Of a stretch of 64,000 nt of DNA, positions 25,591-31,484 are shown one piece after another (position 1 is the first letter of the stretch; every line of letters starts with the position of its first letter). The notes under the pieces are model-generated. The model did no database searches. It was not told where the DNA came from and was given only the letters and a program-made list of their open reading frames with translations. The position numbers and the translations under genes were made by a program. The DNA is taken from positions 92,558 through 156,557 of the forward strand of contig CANQMW010000004.1 of the NCBI GenBank assembly GCA_947625045.1. The letters run 5' to 3'. The stretch comes from an uncultured Oscillospiraceae bacterium. GTDB lineage: Bacteria; Bacillota; Clostridia; Oscillospirales; Oscillospiraceae.

Positions 25591-25887
25591 GTGAAAAAAC
25601 AGAACTTCTCCAACACACTCACCGGGGCCGCGAAAGGCTATGCCAGTATGTGGCACGAGGGCGTCATCGGCATCCCGAAAAAGGGTGGTAGCCACGTCCG
25701 AGTCACCTACCAAGTGAAGGTGTACAAAACTGGGTCCAGCTTTGGAATCAACGAGGGCCGCATTTCCAAGCTGTGGCTGGCCATCGACGGGCACACGGTA
25801 GCGAACTACGACCGGGGCTGGGACACAGAGCCGACCTGCGAAGAGGCCAAGCTCGCACTGTGCATCCTCCTCAACAACTACAACTGA
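25591..25887 (+). CDS. Small conserved-looking phage protein
   Basis: 98 residues from a GTG preceded by CCGGAAAGGAACACACC, the same leader used by neighbouring genes. The upstream extension of the frame runs through the ribozyme and is not coding. The C-terminal part ('KLWLAIDGHTVANYDRGWD', then 'LALCILLNNYN') looks like a small family common in gut Firmicutes mobile DNA; I cannot name a function. Basic N-terminus, no membrane segment. Confidence 0.72.
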   Translation: MKKQNFSNTLTGAAKGYASMWHEGVIGIPKKGGSHVRVTYQVKVYKTGSSFGINEGRISKLWLAIDGHTVANYDRGWDTEPTCEEAKLALCILLNNYN

Positions 25888-25935
25888 CACACAGCTTTCA
25901 AATCAACAGGGCGACCGCCCGGAAAGGAACACACC

Positions 25936-26526
25936 ATGAAAAAACAGGACATCCGAAAAAAGTACACTGAGACAGTCACCGAGCTTTTGAATCAAGGGTA
26001 CACCATTTTCCCCGACACCATGCGTGGCAGCCAGGGTGAGATCGCACACATCGATTTGAGCAACGGCTCTGAAATCGTCCGGGTCCTTTTGGAACGGGAG
26101 ATGTGCTGGGCGCACCTCGACGACGGCTTCGACGGCAACGTCATCATCCTCACGGTGGGCCGCGCCGCGCCGGACACACGCCTCTCCGACAACTGGGACG
26201 GCGACCTCTGGAACAACCGGCTGGAGCACATCTCCCAAATCAAGTGGCTGGAACTCACCGACCGCGGCGAAGGCTGGTACACAACCGTGGACGAAGCGCC
26301 TCGCATCGGACGCCTTCGGACGGAGCGGTACAGCCGCCGCAACACAGCCTGCCACGAGGAACTGGGCACAGCTTTCAAATCAGCCGCCCTGCCCTGGCTC
26401 CGGAAACAGCCGCGGATGAAGTCCTGCCGCCTGGAGGATATTGACCGGGTGGAGCGGTACACCGAGCGCGGGGGCCGCAGACGCTTTGAAATCACTGCCC
26501 GCGGAAAGCGGTACACCCTCCGCTGA
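25936..26526 (+). CDS. Hypothetical phage protein
   Basis: 196 residues, ATG after CCGGAAAGGAACACACC. It is rich in Trp, Arg and Asp, with 'WDGDLWNNRLEHISQIKW' mid-protein and a very basic C-terminus ('ERGGRRRFEITARGKRYTLR'), suggesting nucleic-acid contact. The operon repeat ACAGCTTTCAAATCA lies in frame and encodes 'TAFKS' near residue 145, so the repeat is tolerated inside coding DNA. Function unknown. Confidence 0.7.
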   Translation: MKKQDIRKKYTETVTELLNQGYTIFPDTMRGSQGEIAHIDLSNGSEIVRVLLEREMCWAHLDDGFDGNVIILTVGRAAPDTRLSDNWDGDLWNNRLEHISQIKWLELTDRGEGWYTTVDEAPRIGRLRTERYSRRNTACHEELGTAFKSAALPWLRKQPRMKSCRLEDIDRVERYTERGGRRRFEITARGKRYTLR

Positions 26527-26545
26527 GGCACAGCTTGCAAATCAA

Positions 26546-26603
26546 CCCGCCTGACGATGGCTGGCCGGCTGCCAGCCGAAACCGGGCACCGCCCGGTCGC
26601 GGG
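26546..26603 (+). ncRNA. Hammerhead ribozyme, type I (copy 2)
   Basis: Stem I CCCGC/GCGGG (546-550/599-603), core CTGACGA (551-557), one extra U, stem II GGCTGGC/GCCAGCC, GAAA, stem III CCGGGC/GCCCGG with a 3-base loop, T-C at 597-598 as the cleavage site. Loop II GGCT is complementary to the AGCC after stem I, a plausible tertiary pseudoknot. Flanked by CAGCTTGCAAATCAA and ACAGCTTTCAAATCAA. Confidence 0.88.
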
Positions 26604-26644
26604 AAGCCAAACAGCTTTCAAATCAACACATGGAGGTTTGCAAA

Positions 26645-26854
26645 ATGTACGAGAACGAATTCACCGAGGAAACCCTGCAGAACGGTCTGCGAGAACTGAT
26701 CGACGGCACACCTACAGATGACGACCCGGTCTGCTGGGAGAACTTCCGAGTACAGACTTTCGATGAAGCTGGTGTCATGACCTACAACAAGGGCTTGGTA
26801 ATCACCCTGCCCGACGGCACAGAGTACCAGCTGACCATCGTCCAGAGCCGCTAA
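26645..26854 (+). CDS. Small acidic protein
   Basis: 69 residues. The second of two in-frame ATGs is used because the first lies within the TGGAGGTTTGCAAA ribosome binding site. Strongly acidic N-terminal half, then a short beta-rich segment ('GLVITLPDGTEYQLTIVQ'). Unknown function; it sits between ribozyme 2 and the glutamine amidotransferase. Confidence 0.65.
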   Translation: MYENEFTEETLQNGLRELIDGTPTDDDPVCWENFRVQTFDEAGVMTYNKGLVITLPDGTEYQLTIVQSR

Positions 26855-26887
26855 CGCACAGCTTTCAAATCAAAGGAGGTCAAAACT

Positions 26888-27502
26888 ATGTGCATCATTT
26901 GCTCATCCGCCGCTGGCGTCCGCCAGCCCACCTGCGGAACTATCCGTACCATGTTCGAGAACAATCCCCACGGTGCGGGATATATGTACGCCCGCAACGG
27001 AAAGGTACACATCCGAAAAGGCTTCATGGATGTGGACAGCTTTCTGGACGCTATCCGAAAGGAACACTTCACCGCGAAAGACCCGGTGGTGTACCACTTC
27101 CGAATCAGCACCCAAGCGGGTGTGCAGCCGGAGATGACACACCCATTCCCGCTTTCAAATCGCCGCGACCGAATGAAAGTTCTGAAATCGAACTGCCGCT
27201 GCGGTATCGCACACAACGGCACCATCCAGCTCACCAGCGACCCCAATAACAAAGAGTACAGTGACACAGCCCTCTTTGTGACGCAGTACCTCTCCGAAAT
27301 CATCCGCCAGCCCAGCGACCTGCGGAACCCCGCCACACTGGATTTCATCCACCATCTGGCCGGGTCCAAATTCGCCATCATGGATGCCAGCGGATACATA
27401 GCAACGATTGGTAAATTTATAAACGAGCGGGGACTACTGTTCAGCAACGACAGCTACTACCCACGCAGGTACTTCTGGACAGCATCCACGAAACGCTTCT
27501 GA
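26888..27502 (+). CDS. Class II glutamine amidotransferase-like protein
   Basis: 204 residues. The Ntn-hydrolase signature is present: Cys2 directly after the initiator Met (nucleophile), 'NPHGAGYMY' (about 30-38), 'VVYHFRISTQAG' (about 67-78) and 'CGIAHNGTI' (about 104-112). It would release ammonia from glutamine or act as an amidase. AAAGGAGGTCAAAACT precedes the ATG; only the repeat CAGCTTTCAAATCAA, no ribozyme, lies in the gap before it. It probably works with the amidoligase of the same operon. Confidence 0.85.
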   Translation: MCIICSSAAGVRQPTCGTIRTMFENNPHGAGYMYARNGKVHIRKGFMDVDSFLDAIRKEHFTAKDPVVYHFRISTQAGVQPEMTHPFPLSNRRDRMKVLKSNCRCGIAHNGTIQLTSDPNNKEYSDTALFVTQYLSEIIRQPSDLRNPATLDFIHHLAGSKFAIMDASGYIATIGKFINERGLLFSNDSYYPRRYFWTASTKRF

Positions 27503-27507
27503 ATCAA

Positions 27508-27567
27508 CCCGCCTGACGATGGCCCATGGCACGGGCCGAAACGCTCCGAGGCTTGGAGCGTCGCGGG
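27508..27567 (+). ncRNA. Hammerhead ribozyme, type I (copy 3)
   Basis: Starts 6 bases after the glutamine amidotransferase stop. Stem I CCCGC/GCGGG, core CTGACGA, extra U, stem II GGCCC/GGGCC with loop ATGGCAC, GAAA, stem III CGCTCC/GGAGCG, T-C at 561-562. Stems II and III differ in sequence from copies 1-2 but keep pairing. Loop UGGC matches GCCA after stem I. Confidence 0.9.
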
Positions 27568-27607
27568 AGCCACACAGCTTCTAAATCTACATGTGGAGGG
27601 ACACAGC

Positions 27608-27820
27608 ATGACAAAAACCACACTTACGGAAATTTTCAAGAAGTACAACCTTACAGAAAATGACGTAGGCACGATGCTTTGGGAAGATGCAGAAGATGAT
27701 CACGATGCACATTTCATAGTGATACGCGACTGTTCGGCGCTGTACATCATCGATACCTGCGGCATTGAGGCTGGCTCAGATGGCTTCTATGAAGGGAGTG
27801 TATACACGGTTCTGATGTGA
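27608..27820 (+). CDS. Small hypothetical protein
   Basis: 70 residues, ATG at 27608 after GGAGGGACACAGC; the in-frame GTG at 27593 overlaps this site. Acidic, with 'FIVIRDCSALYIIDTCGI' forming a likely beta hairpin. No recognised domain. Confidence 0.65.
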   Translation: MTKTTLTEIFKKYNLTENDVGTMLWEDAEDDHDAHFIVIRDCSALYIIDTCGIEAGSDGFYEGSVYTVLM

Positions 27821-27833
27821 TAAGTTCATACAC

Positions 27834-27870
27834 TCTTGATGATGGCTGCTGGCACAGTCGAAACGCTCCC
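27834..27870 (+). ncRNA. Broken hammerhead relic (lacks 3' half)
   Basis: CTTGATGATGG, a stem II GGCTG/CAGTC with loop CTGGCA, then GAAACGCTCC: the 5' half of the ribozyme up to the 5' strand of stem III. GGAGCG-TC-GCGGG is absent and the sequence continues directly into CAAATCAA. It cannot self-cleave, so it appears to be a deletion derivative. Confidence 0.7.
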
Positions 27871-27907
27871 AAATCAAAATGGGCATCGCCCGGAAAGGAA
27901 CACACAA

Positions 27908-28126
27908 ATGAAAAACTTGAACTTTGAAATCTGTATGGACATCCTCGACTGGTACGATGATGACCTTTACGACTTCATCAACCACATCCTCACATCCAAA
28001 GTGGACGGGTCCAAGCGTATCCAGAGAGCGTTGCCACATCTGCAGACTCATGTGCAGAACCTTGTGGAGCAGAATCGAAACACCGCACGGCATACCCGAA
28101 AAGTGTGTGATTCGCTCTTAAATTGA
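27908..28126 (+). CDS. Small hypothetical protein
   Basis: 72 residues, ATG after CCGGAAAGGAACACACAA. Predicted helical: an acidic N-terminal helix ('MDILDWYDDDLYDFINHIL') and a basic C-terminal helix. Its stop is immediately followed by ribozyme 4. Function unknown. Confidence 0.65.
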   Translation: MKNLNFEICMDILDWYDDDLYDFINHILTSKVDGSKRIQRALPHLQTHVQNLVEQNRNTARHTRKVCDSLLN

Positions 28127-28185
28127 CCCGCCTGACGATGGCCTTTGGCACGGGCCGAAACGCTCCGGGATTGGAGCGTCGCGGG
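28127..28185 (+). ncRNA. Hammerhead ribozyme, type I (copy 4)
   Basis: Begins one base after the preceding stop codon. Stem I CCCGC/GCGGG, core CTGACGA, extra U, stem II GGCCT/GGGCC (a U-G wobble replacing a C-G pair of copy 3), loop containing TTGGCAC, GAAA, stem III CGCTCC/GGAGCG, cleavage after C28180. Loop UGGC can pair with the GCCA that follows. Confidence 0.9.
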
Positions 28186-28224
28186 AGCCACACAGCTCTC
28201 AAATCAAAACAAGAGGTTCACGAA

Positions 28225-28452
28225 ATGAACAGCTACGAAATCCTTGTTGCATGTGAAAAACTTGGTGCGCACACTGTTGAGGTCATAGAAAGCGACCCGA
28301 AGTTGGAGAAGCCGCTGCGCGGTGTCGCCAACACAACGGACAGGAACACCGTACAGTGTTTCCTCGGCGGGGGCTACGGTGAAGATGACTGTGAACTCAC
28401 CCCGGAAGAGTTCGGCAGCCGACTGAAAATCACAGCTGGCATTTTCGCCTGA
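28225..28452 (+). CDS. Small hypothetical protein
   Basis: 75 residues. The ATG at 28225 follows AAGAGGTTCACGAA; the longer frame upstream runs through the ribozyme. 'EILVACEKLGAHTVEVIE' is a likely helix-strand, followed by a Gly-rich turn ('FLGGGYGEDD'). Unknown. Confidence 0.63.
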   Translation: MNSYEILVACEKLGAHTVEVIESDPKLEKPLRGVANTTDRNTVQCFLGGGYGEDDCELTPEEFGSRLKITAGIFA

Positions 28453-28466
28453 CGCTTCTGAATCAA

Positions 28467-28527
28467 CCCGCCTGACGATGGCCCCTGGCATGGGCCGAAA
28501 CGCTTCCAAATTCGGGAGCGTCGCGGG
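28467..28527 (+). ncRNA. Hammerhead ribozyme, type I (copy 5)
   Basis: Stem I CCCGC/GCGGG, core CTGACGA, extra U, stem II GGCCC/GGGCC with loop CTGGCAT, GAAA, stem III CGCTTCC/GGGAGCG (one pair longer than copies 3-4, with a U-G wobble), T-C at 521-522. Conserved flank GAGCCGCACACGCTTCCAAAT. Confidence 0.9.
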
Positions 28528-28589
28528 AGCCGCACACGCTTCCAAATTAACCTGGCGCCCAGGGTGAAGGGCAGAAAGGTCACACACCA

Positions 28590-28847
28590 ATGGAAAGCAG
28601 AGAGATGGATTTTAAGTTGGACACCGACGACCTCAAGGGCATGATCGCTTTGATGGATGAGCGTGGCTCGGACACCGATGATGCTCTGTACTCTGGTGTA
28701 AATCAGAATGGCGACACACTGCACATCTCAATTTTCCCAGACAAAATCAGCATCCGTGTGTTTCAAGAAAATGGATGGCTTCGCCGCAGTGTGTACTATC
28801 GCGATGGCAGCAGCGAGGAAATCTACGAGGGCCGCTGGGCACCCTAA
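28590..28847 (+). CDS. Small hypothetical protein
   Basis: 85 residues, ATG after AAAGGTCACACACCA. N-terminal acidic helix, then alternating beta strands ('NGDTLHISIFPDKISIRVFQ'). No domain recognised. It lies between ribozyme 5 and the second ribozyme relic. Confidence 0.63.
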   Translation: MESREMDFKLDTDDLKGMIALMDERGSDTDDALYSGVNQNGDTLHISIFPDKISIRVFQENGWLRRSVYYRDGSSEEIYEGRWAP

Positions 28848-28856
28848 TCAAATTAT

Positions 28857-28872
28857 TCCGCCTGGCGCGGGA
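28857..28872 (+). ncRNA. Collapsed hammerhead relic (stem I only)
   Basis: CCGCCTGG followed directly by CGCGGGAG: the two strands of stem I with the start of the core, but stems II and III deleted. The downstream flank TCTGCACACGCTTTCAAATCAA is the usual ribozyme 3' flank. This looks like a deletion scar. Confidence 0.6.
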
Positions 28873-28932
28873 GTCTGCACACGCTTTCAAATCAACCTTG
28901 CGCCCAAGGCTCTAAGGTAAAGGGGTGATTAT

Positions 28933-29121
28933 ATGGCAAAAAGATGGCTCGTCATTTACCGGAGTCGTTACTATCCTTTTGAGGGTGACCACCGAAGATA
29001 TGTGTGGGCCGAATCAAAAAAGCAAGTTCGTGAACACTGGCCCGACCTGATTTGCACTGACGAATATAAGATTGTCAGAATTGAAGAGTCAACCAATGTG
29101 GGAATGCCCATAGCGCCTTGA
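28933..29121 (+). CDS. Small basic hypothetical protein
   Basis: 62 residues, ATG after AAAGGGGTGATTAT. Starts 'MAKRWLVIYRSRYYPFEGD'; one Trp-rich strand-helix unit. It resembles short phage proteins that present an aromatic surface, but no function can be named. Confidence 0.6.
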   Translation: MAKRWLVIYRSRYYPFEGDHRRYVWAESKKQVREHWPDLICTDEYKIVRIEESTNVGMPIAP

Positions 29122-29165
29122 CATTGCATAACGCCGCAGTAAAATTACAAAGGAGGGTCTTTCAA

Positions 29166-29510
29166 ATGAAAATCTATACTGTAGTTGAACATGGATCTGC
29201 CCATGTGTTTCTTTCAAAGGAAAAAGCGACGGACTTTGCCGCAGGAAAGCAACTCGACCTGTCTGGCGAACCCAGCTCCCAAATCCAGGAACACGAACTC
29301 CTGGTGAATGTCGCTGTCTGCGTGGAGAACGGCTTCATAGAACGGGCCATTGCTACAAGCGATATAATGTTTGATGTGTACGACTGTGATGGACAGGACA
29401 TCATTCCCGATGATAACACGACCGGGGAAAGCGCCAAGACTGTCGGCGAAAGAGCGCGGGAAGAGTTTGATGAGCTTGCCAAATCGCCCGGTTACATTAC
29501 CATCTACTGA
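29166..29510 (+). CDS. Hypothetical protein
   Basis: 114 residues. AAAGGAGGGTCTTTCAA before the ATG at 29166 decides the start. N-terminal 'MKIYTVVEHGSAHVFLSKEKA' resembles small phage proteins of unknown role; the middle is acidic. It is followed closely by the next gene. Confidence 0.65.
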   Translation: MKIYTVVEHGSAHVFLSKEKATDFAAGKQLDLSGEPSSQIQEHELLVNVAVCVENGFIERAIATSDIMFDVYDCDGQDIIPDDNTTGESAKTVGERAREEFDELAKSPGYITIY

Positions 29511-29532
29511 ATGCAGCGAAGGAGGACAGCCA

Positions 29533-29778
29533 ATGCCAGACACCACTTTCATTATCCGTTTTGAGCTTCGGGATCAAGATAACGGCACACAGTCAGAGGA
29601 ACAGGAGCACACAGTGCTGTCGGATGCCTGGGATGCCTTCCGGCTCTTTGCCGAGCCAGCCAGTGCCGAAATGTACTCACGGATCGTGCTCGTCGAGCGC
29701 AACTGGACTGCTGACATTGAGCGGGACATTGCCGCGCTGGTATTTCCGGCGCCGCGCAGCTCCGAAATCAATGTCTGA
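29533..29778 (+). CDS. Hypothetical protein
   Basis: 81 residues, ATG at 29533 after GAAGGAGGACAGCCA. Beta strand start ('TTFIIRFELRDQDNG'), then a helix with 'SDAWDAFRLFAEPASAEMY'. No domain recognised. Confidence 0.63.
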   Translation: MPDTTFIIRFELRDQDNGTQSEEQEHTVLSDAWDAFRLFAEPASAEMYSRIVLVERNWTADIERDIAALVFPAPRSSEINV

Positions 29779-29805
29779 ATCTTTTCAGTAGAAAACACTT
29801 GACTT

Positions 29806-29857
29806 TTCCGGGCAGCAGAGTGATTACTGTCACGCCGGCTGCCCGGAATCATTTTTG
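29806..29857 (+). terminator. Intrinsic terminator or attenuator
   Basis: TTCCGGGCAGC (29806-29816) pairs with GCTGCCCGGAA (29838-29848) over 11 bp, followed by TCATTTTT. It separates the small-gene operon from the gamma-glutamylcyclotransferase gene, so that gene may be expressed at a lower level or from its own weak promoter. Confidence 0.7.
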
Positions 29858-29872
29858 GAGGAGGAACACGCG

Positions 29873-30307
29873 ATGAAATATATAGCTTATGGGTCCAACA
29901 TGGTAGAGGAACAGATGGCCTATCGCTGTCCAGGCGGCAAGCTCATCGGCATGGGGACGCTTTCAAATCACCGCCTGGAGTTCTACCGCCATGCCACGGT
30001 GGAGCCCGATACTGCCTGCGCCGAGGGTGTTCCCGTTGCCGTATGGGAGATCAACGACACCGATGAGCGACGGCTCGATGTGTACGAAGGATATCCACAT
30101 TACTACGACAAGGAAGAGGCCACGGTACGCATGGCGGATGGCTCTGAAATCAAGGGCATGGTGTACATCATGTGCGACCGCTACAAACAAGAATCACCCG
30201 TGGATGAGTACTATGCAGACATCTGCAAAGCGTACAAAAAGCTGGGCCTCGGCTCAGAAATCAGCACTGTCCTTGAACCCGCGCTCATGCGCTGCCGCGC
30301 ACGGTAA
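29873..30307 (+). CDS. Gamma-glutamylcyclotransferase family protein (AIG2-like)
   Basis: 144 residues. The substrate-loop signature 'YIAYGSNM' opens the protein, and 'PVAVWEINDTDERRLDVYEGYPHYY' carries the conserved 'LDxYEGYPxxY' with the catalytic-region acid. These enzymes release pyroglutamate from gamma-glutamyl amines. GGAGGAGGAACACGCG precedes the ATG. Together with the amidoligase and the class II amidotransferase it completes a putative amide-conjugation set. The repeat GCTTTCAAATC occurs in frame ('LSNHR'). Confidence 0.9.
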   Translation: MKYIAYGSNMVEEQMAYRCPGGKLIGMGTLSNHRLEFYRHATVEPDTACAEGVPVAVWEINDTDERRLDVYEGYPHYYDKEEATVRMADGSEIKGMVYIMCDRYKQESPVDEYYADICKAYKKLGLGSEISTVLEPALMRCRAR

Positions 30308-30336
30308 GGCTTCGAGTCCCACGCCTACTGTATACT

Positions 30337-30519
30337 ATGACCAAGAACTATACAATTAAGGCTGGCCAAAAACCTACGCAGGCGCAGTTGGAGGAGGTCG
30401 AAGCCGCTGCGAAGCAAGAGGTAACTTTTGATGAAGACTCTCCCGAATTATCTCCGGCCATGATCAAAGCGTTTAAGTGCTCTGCGACACATCGAAATCG
30501 TGCAAGAAAAGAAGCATAG
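30337..30519 (+). CDS. Small antitoxin-like protein
   Basis: 60 residues. 'YTIKAGQKPTQAQLEEVEAA' and 'VTFDEDSPELSPAMIKAF' resemble short BrnA/CopG-like antitoxin proteins of gut Firmicutes phages. No toxin partner is adjacent on the same strand. It is the last gene of the plus-strand operon, 17 bases before the terminator hairpin. Confidence 0.55.
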   Translation: MTKNYTIKAGQKPTQAQLEEVEAAAKQEVTFDEDSPELSPAMIKAFKCSATHRNRARKEA

Positions 30520-30539
30520 TTTTTGCTAAACAAGTTTCA

Positions 30540-30570
30540 GCCGCTCCCAAATTGGGGGCGGCCTTTTTTC
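30540..30570 (+). terminator. Intrinsic terminator of the plus-strand operon
   Basis: CCGCTCCC pairs with GGGGGCGG around AAATT and is followed by CCTTTTTTC. It ends the accessory operon before the convergent minus-strand replication module. Confidence 0.88.
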
Positions 30571-30723
30571 TTGCCCATGTCACGCCCACGTTTGGCCCGT
30601 GTCGGGTTTGGGGAAAAAGGTGGGGTTAGTACCCAAGGGAGGGCGCGGCGTCAAACGTGCGCGGCTGGGGGCAAAAGAAAAGCGCCAAGCAAATCGCTTG
30701 ACGCTTTCAAATAGTCAGTGGAC

Positions 30724-31242
30724 TTATTTATCCGCGATGCCCGCCTGCACGACGGGGTTTCCATCGGCGTTGGTCGTGAATCGAACCACCACGCTCCCGT
30801 CCACCGCTTTGTACTTGGCGGCAAAGGGCTGGGTCCACAACTCGGTCAGTCCGGGGCAACTCTCGAATGCCTCCAGCCGGTACTCCTCAGCCTGTGCGGG
30901 GTCATCCCGACATAGCCGGAAGATGTGGGTCAGGGCATCCAGCTGGGTCTTGGTCACCAGCTCCAGTACCTCGTCTGCCGATCTTGCGTTGAAATCGGAA
31001 GGCGGTACTTTGGGCTTGAACACATCCCAGCTGGTCAGCGGCGACCGCTGGTTCATGTGTTCCAGCATAGCCTCGGCAGAACCGCAGGAATCGCAAATGT
31101 AGATTTCCGCAATTCGGCTCAGTGCGTTGGTGTGCAGCGGGTGCTTCATGTTGTCCGCGCCGCAGCGGGGGCAGACCATATGTTCGTCGGCATCCTGCCG
31201 GGCTTTCAAATCCAGAAGAATTCGTGTCGTGCGCTCGGTCAT
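30724..31242 (-). CDS. Zinc-ribbon phage protein
   Basis: 172 residues. Two Cys pairs ('CPRCGADNMKHPLHTNALSR' and 'CDSCGSAEAM') form a zinc ribbon in the first 60 residues; the rest is helical with no recognised domain. It may be a small transcription or replication accessory. It overlaps the DUF4314 gene stop by ATGA. Last gene of the replication operon. Confidence 0.7.
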   Translation of the reverse strand: MTERTTRILLDLKARQDADEHMVCPRCGADNMKHPLHTNALSRIAEIYICDSCGSAEAMLEHMNQRSPLTSWDVFKPKVPPSDFNARSADEVLELVTKTQLDALTHIFRLCRDDPAQAEEYRLEAFESCPGLTELWTQPFAAKYKAVDGSVVVRFTTNADGNPVVQAGIADK

Positions 31243-31484
31243 CGCTTTCCCTCCTCGCTATCAATTCTGATGCAGACATCCTCGCCGTACACAACACCGA
31301 GGCCGGAGCCACAGTCCCAGGCAACGAAGATCGTGCCTGTATCATCCACACATTTGACTGTACCCAGGGCACCGGGTTTCAGTTTCTGGTTGTAGGGATC
31401 GTTCATGCGAATCAGTTTCACACGGCAGCCCTTGGGGTATTGCTCCCGAAGGGCCGCCAGTCGCTCGGTAGGAATCATGTTCAT
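31239..31484 (-). CDS. DUF4314-domain protein
   Basis: 81 residues. 'YPKGCRVKLIRMNDPYNQKL', then 'GALGTVKCVDDTGTIFVAWD' and 'GSGLGVVYGED' is the DUF4314 pattern (an SH3-like small beta barrel). Common in phages and conjugative elements; function unknown. ATGA overlap on both sides indicates coupling. Confidence 0.85.
   Translation of the reverse strand: MNMIPTERLAALREQYPKGCRVKLIRMNDPYNQKLKPGALGTVKCVDDTGTIFVAWDCGSGLGVVYGEDVCIRIDSEEGKR

Larger units (their letters stand above)
25462..28892 (+). repeat. Dispersed GCTTTCAAATC direct-repeat family
   Basis: The 11-mer GCTTTCAAATC, often as ACAGCTTTCAAATCAA, recurs at about 25463, 25548, 25889, 26367, 26613, 26862, 27149 and 28881. Close variants flank the other gaps (27493, 27575, 27867, 28113, 28193, 28451, 28538). 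Outside this span it recurs near 29960 and 30700. Each hammerhead has one copy on either side; gaps without a ribozyme usually have one copy. Copies at 26367, 27149 and 29960 lie inside genes. The function is unknown. Confidence 0.75.

Noticed and set aside
24146..25618. 490-codon minus-strand frame
   Set aside because: It is antisense to the amidoligase gene and runs through the GC-rich block and a hammerhead; its composition is repeat-driven.
25462..28892. CRISPR array
   Set aside because: Repeats are short, irregularly spaced and separated by genes and ribozymes, not by uniform spacers; no cas genes are present.
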